From the NCBI GenBank assembly GCA_026004455.1, contig BPJE01000002.1:131207-195206 (forward strand): a stretch of DNA of 64,000 bases. The letters run 5' to 3'. The stretch comes from Patescibacteria group bacterium. GTDB taxonomy: Bacteria; Patescibacteriota; Microgenomatia; UBA1406; GWC2-37-13. The position numbers were made by a program, and so were the translations under genes. The notes beneath the pieces are model-generated. The model was not told the DNA's origin and ran no database searches. It saw only the letters and a program-made list of their open reading frames with translations. Position 1 is the stretch's first letter, and the number at the start of each line of letters is the position of its first letter. Of the stretch, positions 37,093-46,968 are shown in pieces.

Positions 37093-38300
37093 TAAAATAT
37101 TTTTCCCAATTGTATTCCGAAAGCAATTTTTTTTTATTTTTGCTTAAATATCTTTTCATTTCTATAATAATTTTTTTATTTTTAACAACATTAATAAGTT
37201 TTTTTTCTAAATCTAATAAATTACTAAACAAAAATCCATTTTTTTTTATCAATTATATAATCTTTTGCTCCACTATTATAATAAGCAAATACAGGAGTAC
37301 CATTTATTAATGATTCAATAGATGAAAAACTAAATGTTTCTAATTCAAAACTACTTAAAATAGTAATATCAATATTTTTGTAAAAAAAAGCTAAATTTGA
37401 AGGATTATTAATAAAAAAAATATTATTACCTAAATTTAATTCATCAATTTCTTTAATAATTTTTAAAAAATAATTCATATTTAAATTAACAAAAGGAGTG
37501 AAAATAAATAGAATTATTTTCTGATTTAATGATAAAACTTTTCTAAAAACTTTTAGAACTTCAATAATTTTTTTTCTTGGTTCTAATCTTTGAAAAATTC
37601 CTATTTTTAAATAAAATTTGTTAGAAAAAAAATTATTATCAATTAATTCATTATTTTCAAAATTAGGAATTCCCGGTTTTAATAAAATTACTTTATTAGG
37701 ATTTAATTTATAAAATTCTAAAAATTCTTTTTTAGAGTAATTACTTAAAACAATAATTTTATCGCTTAATGAAAAGATAAATTTTGATAAATACTTTCTA
37801 AAAAAAAATTTAATCCAAATAATAATAAACCTTATTTTTTTTACAATAAAAATTGACTTATTAAAATTTAAATCAAATATTTCTTCTGATAAACGCTCTC
37901 TATCATAAAATCCATGAAATTGAAAATAAAATCTATCATTTTCATTTTTAAATATATGAAAAAAAGGTAAAAATAAAGAAGATTTTACCGTATTAAATAA
38001 AAAAATTGTTTTTTCTTTTTTTGATAGATTTATTATTTTTTTAATAATAAAATAAAAAAAACTATTTAAAAATATTTCAATATAAGAAATTAAATTTGAA
38101 AAATTAATTAATATAAAATGTATCTTAATATTAGAATAACTTTTAAAATCTTTAATAAATTTTAAATAAGTATTTTTGTCTCCATAAAAAACGATTTCTA
38201 TTCTAATTTTTTTAAATTTATTGCAATTAAAACTAATTAAATTATTTAAATATGTTTCTATTCCACCATGATATACATCTGTAAAGAAAATTATCTTCAT
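37070..38300 (-). pseudogene. family 4 glycosyltransferase split at an A9 tract (~37238-37246)
   Basis: ORF 37224-38318 ends ...AKDYIIDKKKWIFV*, while ORF 37070-37252 supplies KNGFLFSNLLDLEKKL..., the expected GT4 C-terminus. Confidence 0.82.
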
Positions 38301-39304
38301 AAAAATAAATCTGTCCAAATTCTAACTGCTTTTTTTAATTTTAAAAAATAATCTTTTTGTTGAAAAACTCTTGAAGAAAAATCAATTTTATCAAATAATT
38401 CTAAATAAGCTTCTTTTAAATCTTTTTTTGTTAGTTTAACTTTTGCTACTTCTTTGTAAAGATATTCATTAACTATCATTCCTAATCTTTCTTTTTCTAA
38501 ATTTAACTTAACATCTGAGGCCTTACGATGCTCAATAAAAGGAATTCCATTAACAACGCTTAAATTTAAATGATCTAACACTTTCTTGGCGAAAATACCA
38601 GCCCAAATATCGTCATAGCGATCAAAAGACCACTTATTACCATCTTTATCATATCCCATCATGGGAAAAAATAAAATTGGTGTTATTTTTGCTTTAAAAG
38701 CAAAGTTCATTGAGCATAATGGAAAGAAAAAATCTTTAGGAATAAACTGTCGATAATTTTCTGATAAAATTGGTTCATTTAAGTTTTTTATTTTTATCTC
38801 ACTTTTCGCATCTAAATCAAGTTTATTAGTCCACAGACCATGAGACAGGACAACTTCACTTTTATTTCTTATTTTATAGGGAAACCCTCTCGTAAAAGGA
38901 ATTCTTTTATGAGGATAAGTAGAAAACCAATTATCAATAGGTGCTTTTAAATTTAAATTTTTTATATGTTGATTTAAAAAATTTTGATTTTTAATTGGAT
39001 AACAATCATCATCTAAAGTAACAATAATATCTGCGCCCATTTGATAAGCTTTTAAAAAACCATAAATTCTAATTCCAGCATTTTTTCTAGGAATAATCCA
39101 TGAATTATCTTTTAATTCATTATCTATATCTTTCCAAGTATAGTGATAAACTTTTTTAAAATATTTAATCGGTGTTTTAATTTTCTTTACCGGTGAATCT
39201 TCAACTATAACTCCATAAATTTTCTTAAACTTACTCCCCCAAAATTCTAAAAAATCTAAATCTCTAATAGTTGGAATTACTAAAAAAATTTTATTTTTCT
39301 CCAT
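38297..39304 (-). CDS. reversibly glycosylated polypeptide / UDP-arabinopyranose mutase-like protein (GT75-like)
   Basis: VTLDDDCYP; FTRGFPYKIRNKSEVVLSHGLWTNKLDLDA; FFPLCSMNFAFKAKITPILFFPMMG; FDRYDDIWAGIFAKKVLDHLNL. Confidence 0.8.
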   Translation of the reverse strand: MEKNKIFLVIPTIRDLDFLEFWGSKFKKIYGVIVEDSPVKKIKTPIKYFKKVYHYTWKDIDNELKDNSWIIPRKNAGIRIYGFLKAYQMGADIIVTLDDDCYPIKNQNFLNQHIKNLNLKAPIDNWFSTYPHKRIPFTRGFPYKIRNKSEVVLSHGLWTNKLDLDAKSEIKIKNLNEPILSENYRQFIPKDFFFPLCSMNFAFKAKITPILFFPMMGYDKDGNKWSFDRYDDIWAGIFAKKVLDHLNLSVVNGIPFIEHRKASDVKLNLEKERLGMIVNEYLYKEVAKVKLTKKDLKEAYLELFDKIDFSSRVFQQKDYFLKLKKAVRIWTDLFL

Positions 39305-39926
39305 TTTTAGCTTTTAATAAATAAATAAATAATAATTTAATACCTTTTAAAATAATTGATAAATCATAATAAAAACTTTTATTTTTTATATCTTCCAAAT
39401 CCATTCTCATCCATCTGTCAAAATCATTATGAAAAGCACCATTAACTGCCCACGTTGAAATAATACCAGGTTTTACTGAAAATCTCTTTTCATATTTTTT
39501 TGGCACTTTTTTGGCTTCATCAATTGGCAAAGGTCTTGGACCAACAAAGCTCATTTCTCCTTTTAAAATATTAATAATTTGTGGTAATTCATCTAAACCT
39601 CTTTTTGCCAACCATTTACCAAATAAAGTATAACGAGGATCATTTTTAATTTTAAAAACAGGACCTTTTGCTTCATTTAATTTTTTGATTTTTTTTTTGA
39701 TCTCTTCTGCTTTTTCAATCATTGTTCTGAATTTAATAATATAAAAAGGTTTCATATTTAAACCAGCTCTTTTTTGAATAAAAAAAACGGATCCTTTTGA
39801 GGTTAATTTTATTATCAATACAATTAAAATAAAGAAAGGTGATAATAACAATAATAACATTAATGAAAAAAAAATTTCTAAAGATCTAAATAAAATTTTT
39901 TTTAACATTTTATTAAACGCGTACAA
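39291..39926 (-). CDS. polyprenyl-phosphate sugar-1-phosphate transferase
   Basis: IIKLTSKGSVFFIQKRAGLNMKPFYIIKFRTM; LPQIINILKGEMSFVGPRPLP. Confidence 0.95.
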   Translation of the reverse strand: MYAFNKMLKKILFRSLEIFFSLMLLLLLSPFFILIVLIIKLTSKGSVFFIQKRAGLNMKPFYIIKFRTMIEKAEEIKKKIKKLNEAKGPVFKIKNDPRYTLFGKWLAKRGLDELPQIINILKGEMSFVGPRPLPIDEAKKVPKKYEKRFSVKPGIISTWAVNGAFHNDFDRWMRMDLEDIKNKSFYYDLSIILKGIKLLFIYLLKAKNGEK

Positions 39927-41470
39927 TAATAATCAATATATTTAAAAACTTCTGAATTTTTATCTTTAAAAAAATATTTATTTCTTAATTCATTTAACAA
40001 TATTTTTTCCAATCTAAAATATTTAATTTTACCATAAATTTCTTGATTAAATTTTATTAAAGTAGGAAAGTATTCTAAATAATAAGCAGGATATTTATAA
40101 ATTAAACTTTGTAAATGAAAATAGCAAGTTTTTTTATCAAAACACCTACTGTACACAAAAGCTTCTCCTTCAAAATCATTTTTTAACCAAAAATACCATT
40201 TAATCAAAAATGATTGTTCCAAAAATAAAAAACTGTCTTTGTTTTTTATTTGTTCTTCTAATGAGTGGTAATTTAAAGGATTGAAAATCAAAGAAAGCTT
40301 TTTATATCTAAAATTAAAAGCTATCTCACTTAAAATTAAGAAAAAAAATAATAAAAAAGTAATTTTTAAAATTAAATTTAATTTAGCTACAGGAAAATAA
40401 TCTTTTTTTGAATCTTTGATCAATACTCCTATTAAAATAACATATATTACTTTAAAAAAAACAAATTTAAAAGAAAAATCCATTAAAAATAAAAAAGTCA
40501 ACCCTAAAAAACTTTCAAACAATAGATTATCTTTTTTAAAAAAAATATTTTCTTTAATTAATCTATAATAAAAAAACAAAATTGGTATTAAAATTAAAAT
40601 TCCATTTTCTCCAATCAAATCAAGAATAAAATTATGTGAACTTATACTCCAATCAGAAAAGTTCTGACTATACTGTCTTGAAATTTCATTAAAATTTCCT
40701 AAGCCAACTCCAAAAATAGGATTTTTCAAAATATAATTAATAGCTTGTTTAAAATAAATAATCCTATTGCCTAATAAATCTATTTTTTTAAAAGGAATAT
40801 TAAAATAATTAAAAAAATTATTGGAAACTAATATAAAAGCTAAAAATAAAAAAAGCAAAATCAATAAATCTTTTCGAATTGGTTTTTTAAAAAATATATT
40901 CTTTATTATTCTATAAACATATAAAAAAATAATTGATAAAATAGCACTTCTTGATGCTGAAATAATTATTAAAAAAATTAAAAATAATTGAAAAAACAAT
41001 CCATTAAATAAATTTAATATAAAAGGTAAAATAAAATAATTACCAATTTGATTGTGATGATTATAAAATAAAAGACTTAAAGAAGGAAAAAACTTGTTAA
41101 AAAAGATAATGTTAATAAAAAATAAAATAATACTTAAAAAATAAATTAACTTTAATTGATTTATTAAATTTTTTTTAACTTCTTTTTTATAATTAAAGCT
41201 ATAAATCAACAAAATAAATAAATTTAAATAGTTAATTAATTGAATTAAAGTATTTTTCTTATCTACTGAAAATGCAAAAGAAAACCAAAAAAGTACAAAA
41301 AAAAATATGAATATTAAGAAAAAACTCTTAGGTATAAAAATATTTTTTTCCTTAATTTTTTTAAAATAAATAAAAATAGAAAAAAATAAAAGCAAAAAAG
41401 AAGATAAATAATAATCATAAATATTAAAAAAAACTTCTGATAAAAAAAGGATTATTAAATAAAAACTCAT
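39902..41470 (-). CDS. O-antigen ligase/polymerase family membrane protein
   Basis: KNPIFGVGLGNFNEISRQYSQNFSDWSISSHNFILDLIGENGILIL. Confidence 0.9.
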   Translation of the reverse strand: MSFYLIILFLSEVFFNIYDYYLSSFLLLFFSIFIYFKKIKEKNIFIPKSFFLIFIFFFVLFWFSFAFSVDKKNTLIQLINYLNLFILLIYSFNYKKEVKKNLINQLKLIYFLSIILFFINIIFFNKFFPSLSLLFYNHHNQIGNYFILPFILNLFNGLFFQLFLIFLIIISASRSAILSIIFLYVYRIIKNIFFKKPIRKDLLILLFLFLAFILVSNNFFNYFNIPFKKIDLLGNRIIYFKQAINYILKNPIFGVGLGNFNEISRQYSQNFSDWSISSHNFILDLIGENGILILIPILFFYYRLIKENIFFKKDNLLFESFLGLTFLFLMDFSFKFVFFKVIYVILIGVLIKDSKKDYFPVAKLNLILKITFLLFFFLILSEIAFNFRYKKLSLIFNPLNYHSLEEQIKNKDSFLFLEQSFLIKWYFWLKNDFEGEAFVYSRCFDKKTCYFHLQSLIYKYPAYYLEYFPTLIKFNQEIYGKIKYFRLEKILLNELRNKYFFKDKNSEVFKYIDYYCTRLIKC

Positions 41471-41490
41471 AAATTGTAATATTTTTAAGA

Positions 41491-41787
41491 TTATATCACT
41501 TTCATTAATCTAAATAAAAGAAGACTAATAAAATAAAAAAGTACTACTTGAAAAATCGACAGATAAAGAGTTAAAAAAATTGCCACAATTGTTAGTATAA
41601 AAAAAGCTTCATTATGAATTGAAGGAAGAACGCCTTTTGTAAAAAGAATCAAAACAACTAAAGTAAAAAGTGATCGTTTATCAAACCACCAAAGCGGCCA
41701 ATTAAAATACATAGCTAAAACTAAAATAATAGATGTTAAAAAAAGAAAAATTTCTTTAGTATCAAAATAAAATGGCCCTATATACAT
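41491..41787 (-). CDS. small membrane protein, paralogue of 41964-42263
   Basis: 98 aa, three or more TM segments; shared N-terminal FYFD(T/E)K(E/D)I motif. Confidence 0.6.
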   Translation of the reverse strand: MYIGPFYFDTKEIFLFLTSIILVLAMYFNWPLWWFDKRSLFTLVVLILFTKGVLPSIHNEAFFILTIVAIFLTLYLSIFQVVLFYFISLLLFRLMKVI

Positions 41788-41963
41788 ATATTAATAAAAA
41801 TTAAAGTAAATAAAAAACTTTTATTTTAACAAACTATTTTATTGTTTTTTATTATTTTTTTATATTAAAATAACATTAATTAAAAAATAATATCTAAATT
41901 TAATTATAATTCATCATATATTTTAAACAAATATAAAATAATATATTTATTAAAATTTTAAAT

Positions 41964-42263
41964 TTAATTTCTAAAAATAAAATTTGCAACAAACAAGCTT
42001 AAAAGAACAAAAATTGTTAATCCTTGCAAAGATAAACTATTACTTATAAAAATACTAATAATAACTATATAAAAAATTAAGTTACTTTTTGTTCCTCCTA
42101 AAAATATACGACCAATAAAAGATATTAATAAAATAATTATTAATTTTTCAACAGAAAATAAAAAAATTGTTAAAATATTAAGATATTTAATTATAATTAA
42201 TCCAAATAAAAGAATAACAAAAAGAATATCTTTTTCATCAAAATAAAAAAAACTAATTTTCAT
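41964..42263 (-). CDS. small membrane protein, paralogue of 41491-41787
   Basis: 99 aa, MKISFFYFDEKDILFVILLFG... Confidence 0.6.
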   Translation of the reverse strand: MKISFFYFDEKDILFVILLFGLIIIKYLNILTIFLFSVEKLIIILLISFIGRIFLGGTKSNLIFYIVIISIFISNSLSLQGLTIFVLLSLFVANFIFRN

Positions 42264-42415
42264 ATGTTTTTTGGAATAAATATATTTTCTAACTGCCAGA
42301 AAAAAAATACTGATCCTTGACCAAAATATTCTGCTTCAATAACTTTAGTCAAAAAATAACAAAAAAGCAAAACCAATAATAACTTTATTATATAAAATTT
42401 ATTAAAACTTAACAT
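42260..42415 (-). CDS. 51-aa secreted/membrane peptide (not in ORF track)
   Basis: MLSFNKFYIIKLLLVLLFCYFLTKVIEAEYFGQGSVFFFWQLENIFIPKNI*, ATGA overlap with next gene. Confidence 0.5.
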   Translation of the reverse strand: MLSFNKFYIIKLLLVLLFCYFLTKVIEAEYFGQGSVFFFWQLENIFIPKNI

Positions 42416-42473
42416 TATTATGATTATAAAATTATAAAAATAAATTATTATGATTATAAAATTATAAAAATAA
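42414..42473. repeat. two tandem 30-bp repeats
   Basis: ATTATTATGATTATAAAATTATAAAAATAA x2, period 30. Confidence 0.9.
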
Positions 42474-42484
42474 ATAATATTAAA

Positions 42485-43590
42485 TACAAACTGAACAAGT
42501 TAAGAAACATATGAGACTCTAAGAAGTTTACAAGCAATATCACGGAAATTACTAATCATTCAATTAAAATTTTCTCTCTTTATAATGGAATTTCTTTGTA
42601 CAATAGTAAGTCTATGAAATCATTACGTTCTGTTTTAGCATTATCTAACTCAGAAGCGGCTGAGTTGATATTAAAAGTTATTGAATTTCATAAGATAGAT
42701 TACACTAACGCAACAGTTGATAACTATGGAAGTATCAAAAGTAATCATTTATCGATGAAATGAAAAGCTTAATGATAACGATAGAATTTTAGAGAGTTTT
42801 ATGTCTCTCTCTAAAGCTCCCAAAAGAAATCGAATAATGAGAATCTGTCTTAAGAGTATCAACTTTATTAAATCCTTACAAGAAAGCAAATCACATTTAG
42901 GAAAAGAAAAGATAAAATCTCTTTTGGATGACTTTTGTAAGGAAAAAAATATCATATCAATATCACAATCAACAAATTGACCAGATAATAAAGCGCTACA
43001 ATTTCTACCCTAAATCACAAGAAGATTTACATAATCCATCTCACCCTCACTTAAACGCTAGAGTAAAATACAAAACTAATTTAAAAAATCAACTAAATCA
43101 ATAGGAATTGTTTACATTGAAATTGGTGCTATTTTTAAGTTTATCTATGAGATTAAACCTATATATTATAAATGCTATTGATATGAAATCTTAAAATCCA
43201 TTTTTCTTATGACTAACCTAGATTAAACAGTAAAAACAGTTTTGATTTGTAAAAAAACTAGAGTTAGTTTACTTAATATTAACTCAATCCATACAATTCA
43301 AGTTAATAATGTTCTTGAGTTTATGGGAGATTTTGATAATTATCTTAAAAACAAAAACATAAAAAATGTATTTATCTATCCCAGATTTCTAAAGTCAATA
43401 CCCTTATTGAAAGAGTAAATAAAACATTACAGCCTTTTTGCCGATAGACAGAGAAGAATTTATCGATAGTCCTGAAGAGTATGCTTTAAATATAATTTAA
43501 GAATTTAATTCTCGTCGTATTTATTATTTAGTCTGGCAGAAATACAAAAATAATTCATAAATCACTAGGTAATGTTTCACTAATTAAATA
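42485..43590 (+). pseudogene. decayed DDE integrase/transposase (rve type)
   Basis: Multi-frame fragments incl. IQVNNVLEFMGDFDNYLKNKNIKNVFIYPR and VNTLIERVNKTLQPF, EFIDSPEEYALN with many stops/frameshifts. Confidence 0.75.
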
Positions 43591-43680
43591 TTTGTTAAAA
43601 ATTTTACATAAAAGGTCTTAAATGTATATAAATTACACATAAACTTTTATTTTTTATTTTTTTAATCTATACTTAAATTA

Positions 43681-45480
43681 ATGAAAAATGTTTTAATTTT
43701 TATTATATTTTTTTTATTAACTTTTTTTTATTTACCAATAAAAATTTTATCAAAAACAGTTAATTTAAATTTTAATCCAGCAAATAGCTATGGAACTGCT
43801 GATTTGTATTTTGGTATTAAAATATCTTCTTTAGATGATGAAACAACTAAAAACATCATTAATAATATGGCTAATAAAAATATTTATATTAAGTTAATTG
43901 ATCCTCCTGATGATATTATCAAAAATCCAAATTTTTCTATTTTAACTTCAAAAGGTTTTAAATGGTGTTTTAGTTTTAACTCAAATGATAAAGTTTCTTC
44001 TTTTTTAAGTAACATAGGTCAACCACCAAGTGATTTGATAATTGAAATAAACAATTATAATCCTAATTTTATTAAATCTTTAAAAAATCAATATCCAAAT
44101 ATTAATATTCATACATCAAGATTACCCTTTTGGCCAAGAGATAAAGTAAAAAACATAATCAACAATACACCGCCACCAATAATTGAAGCAATCAGTTTTT
44201 ATGTTGAAAATGAATATTTTAAATCTAATTTATTTGAAACTATAAAATTAATGTTCGATACTTTTTTTGATGCGGTTAGCGATATTCCAGGAACATCAGG
44301 CATTCAAATTTCTTATCCACCAAAAACATATCTATCTTTATCAGATATTATAACTACTGATAAATCAGCAGATCACTCAATAGTCTATACTACTGGAGTA
44401 ATTAGCTCGGCAATAGTCAGTAGTGTTCAAGGTAAAAATAAAAGTAAAAAAGCTCCTTTTAAATATGTTTTTGCTGGTAATTATTTTAGTAAAAATAATG
44501 AAAAAATAATGTTATTAACTCATATTGCTGATTTTTTTTATAATAATCCTACAATTCTTTGGCCTATTGCGCTAGCTCCAAACGGCGAACCTTTTGATAT
44601 TGGAAACAATCGTACAATAGTTGGTGTGATAGCTTATAAATCAAACCAATATTATTTTATTTTAACTAACACCGCCAATTCAACAACAACAGTAAATTTT
44701 AGTCAAACTATTAATTTTAATAATTACTCTTCATTTTCAACTAAAAAAGGTAAGAATTTTATTTCAGGAGAACAAAATCAAATTATACTTTCTCCTTATG
44801 AATCAATTGTTATCAATCCAAATTCTATCAATGTTTCTATCCCTTCCATAACATTAGAACCTTCTAATGATAATGAATCAACTGATAATCAAAAACCTTT
44901 TAACAAACCTCAAAGTTTTTTTTATCAACCAGCACCTTTAACTCCAAACATTACTGAACCAACTATAAAACCTCAAACTCCTCTTTATGAACCAACTCCA
45001 ATAATTTCTAAATCTCCTATTATCTCTAATATAATTTATCCAATTATAACAATTAATTCTTCAAACAAAAATTCATTACCTTTTATCAATAAAAAAAATA
45101 ATCTAACTACTATTGTTAATTTTAACATTACTATTAATAATCCATATTTTCCATATAGACACATTACTGAAGCTTTTATCACTATTAATAATAAAAATTT
45201 TCCACTTTTAACAACAAAAACCAACTTCTCTTTAACATTGATAAATCAACCAACTAAATATGATTTAACAGTCATAACAAATGATAACTTTATTTTTAAA
45301 AAAAATGGTTGGATTAATTTTGATAAAAATAATATTATTACAATAACAACTGCTAATCCTTTTTTAACAATAATAAAAACAGGTTCTGATCTATTTTTTC
45401 AACAAATAAATAAAATAAAAATATTATTAAAGATATTTGATAGACCATTCGTTAATACAAATCAAAAATCTAATTTTTGA
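43681..45480 (+). CDS. secreted hypothetical protein, possibly TIM-barrel-like N-domain
   Basis: Signal peptide; GTADLYFGIKISSLDDETTKNIINNMANKNIYIKLIDP. Confidence 0.6.
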   Translation: MKNVLIFIIFFLLTFFYLPIKILSKTVNLNFNPANSYGTADLYFGIKISSLDDETTKNIINNMANKNIYIKLIDPPDDIIKNPNFSILTSKGFKWCFSFNSNDKVSSFLSNIGQPPSDLIIEINNYNPNFIKSLKNQYPNINIHTSRLPFWPRDKVKNIINNTPPPIIEAISFYVENEYFKSNLFETIKLMFDTFFDAVSDIPGTSGIQISYPPKTYLSLSDIITTDKSADHSIVYTTGVISSAIVSSVQGKNKSKKAPFKYVFAGNYFSKNNEKIMLLTHIADFFYNNPTILWPIALAPNGEPFDIGNNRTIVGVIAYKSNQYYFILTNTANSTTTVNFSQTINFNNYSSFSTKKGKNFISGEQNQIILSPYESIVINPNSINVSIPSITLEPSNDNESTDNQKPFNKPQSFFYQPAPLTPNITEPTIKPQTPLYEPTPIISKSPIISNIIYPIITINSSNKNSLPFINKKNNLTTIVNFNITINNPYFPYRHITEAFITINNKNFPLLTTKTNFSLTLINQPTKYDLTVITNDNFIFKKNGWINFDKNNIITITTANPFLTIIKTGSDLFFQQINKIKILLKIFDRPFVNTNQKSNF

Positions 45481-45545
45481 TTAAAAATCATTATTTGAAT
45501 ATAATGTAATATTTTGTGAATTTATTAGTATATTATCTTATCTTA

Positions 45546-45575
45546 TTGACAATTGTTTTTAAAACAGATTATAAT
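45546..45575 (+). promoter_or_regulatory. consensus sigma70-like promoter
   Basis: TTGACA, 18-bp spacer, TATAAT upstream of 45587. Confidence 0.75.
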
Positions 45576-45586
45576 AATAAATAAAT

Positions 45587-45799
45587 ATGTCAAATCCAAA
45601 CAAAATCAATCTTGCTGATTTACCAGATCTTTTAACTATCAAAGAAGTTGCCTCGCTTCTTCGTGTATCACCCTTAACAATCAAACGCTGGGGTAAAGCT
45701 GGAAAACTACCTGCCATTCGTATTAACTCCCGCGGTGATAGAAGATACAGAAAAGAAGTTGTAATGAGGCTTTTGGGAATCAATCAAGAAAACAACTAA
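45587..45799 (+). CDS. excisionase/MerR-type HTH DNA-binding protein
   Basis: LLTIKEVASLLRVSPLTIKRWGKAGKLPAIRINSRGDRRYRKE. Confidence 0.93.
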   Translation: MSNPNKINLADLPDLLTIKEVASLLRVSPLTIKRWGKAGKLPAIRINSRGDRRYRKEVVMRLLGINQENN

Positions 45800-46020
45800 A
45801 AATTCTATAGTTCATTTAATCTTCTAATTTAATACTTTAATAATCAATATTAAACTAATATTTAATATTTAATTAATATTTTAATATTTTTCAATAATTT
45901 ACTCATTTAATAATTTACTTCGATTTTATTTTATTAGATTGTTTTATTTTGATGATTTTATTTTATTGGATTCTTTAATCATTTTTTTAATCAAATTTCC
46001 ATTTCTAAAAAATATGTTTT

Positions 46021-46130
46021 GGAACAAATTTAACACGACCGCGATAAATTTGTACCAAAAAAATTTTAAAAAAATATCAATTTTCAAGGCTAAATGGTAC
46101 AATCTCGTTGCTGCCGCGATAAGATTGTAC
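46021..46130. repeat. pair of ~36-bp palindromic elements (family O)
   Basis: GGAACAAATTTAACACGACCGCGATAAATTTGTACC (46021-46056); GGTACAATCTCGTTGCTGCCGCGATAAGATTGTAC (46096-46130). Confidence 0.85.
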
Positions 46131-46134
46131 TTTT

Positions 46135-46570
46135 TTAAACCCCAAAAAATCTTCTTATTTTTTCTTCATCCTCTATTTTTTCAGCAATAATATATTTCAT
46201 ATATTTTGCTCCCTCGACAATCTTTTTTATCAAACTTATCTCTTTCTCACACTCATAAGGAAAAATATAAACACTTTCTTGATATTGATAAAAACCAATT
46301 TTTTTTAAAAATTTCCGCAGATAATCTCTTTTTATTCTTTGAATTTCTGGCACATCAAAAAAAACCATAAACCACTTACCATCCCATTTTTCTTTTTTCA
46401 TCTTTAATAGGCTCTAAGACATCTACTAAATAATCAATCAAACTCACCATTGCTAATCCTCCTTTTTTATAATGAGCTGCTTTTAATCCTAAAGTAATAG
46501 CCTCTGCAAAACACCTTAATACCCCACTGGCAATTACGCCATATTTTATAGTATTTTTCCTTTTTTTCAT
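46135..46570 (-). pseudogene. PaaX/Cas2-like-fold protein, split by A-run frameshift
   Basis: WDGKWFMVFFDVPEIQRIKRDYLRKFLKKIGFYQYQESVYIFPYEC; ORF 46376-46570 runs into it out of frame at GATGAAAAAAGAAAAATGG. Confidence 0.75.
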
Positions 46571-46601
46571 ATTGTTTAAAAATAATTTTTAATAATTATA
46601 T

Positions 46602-46724
46602 AGTACAATTTTTGTACGACCGCGACAAGATTGTGCTAAAAAAATTTAATATATCTTTATTAAAATTGAGGTTAATTTTGGTTAATTTGGAACAATCTTG
46701 TCGCGGTCGGTGTAAAATTGTTAC
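46602..46724. repeat. pair of family O palindromic elements in opposite orientation
   Basis: AGTACAATTTTTGTACGACCGCGACAAGATTGTGCT (from 46602) and GGAACAATCTTGTCGCGGTCGGTGTAAAATTGTTAC (from 46689). Confidence 0.85.
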
Positions 46725-46968
46725 AAATTTTTTTATAAAATTTTTAGACTGGAATTCTGGAATTAAATTAAATTGTATTATGTTGTTTGTTATATTGATC
46801 TTCAAGTTAATTGATATTAAACTCAATTAACATTCAATTAAAATCAAAATTATCAAGATTAATAATCAAAAATTATTTTTTTACATTTCTAATTGATTTT
46901 AGTTTTTAGGGGCGTTTTGAGAAAGAAGACTAATTTTTCGTATTAGTTCTTGGATTTTTTCTTATTTT

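Noticed and set aside
42749-42955. Minus-strand ORF inside decayed transposase
   Set aside because: Lies antisense in a pseudogene; not supported.
45036-45224. Minus-strand ORF inside 43681-45480
   Set aside because: Antisense to a long signal-peptide-containing CDS.
46135-46401. Cas2-like protein suggesting a CRISPR locus
   Set aside because: Sequence fits the PaaX/Cas2-like ferredoxin fold family. No CRISPR array, cas1 or effector is visible in the window; the same holds for 61524-61988.
46596-46830. Small ORFs on both strands between family O palindromes
   Set aside because: Composed of palindromic repeat sequence; no protein-like conservation evident.
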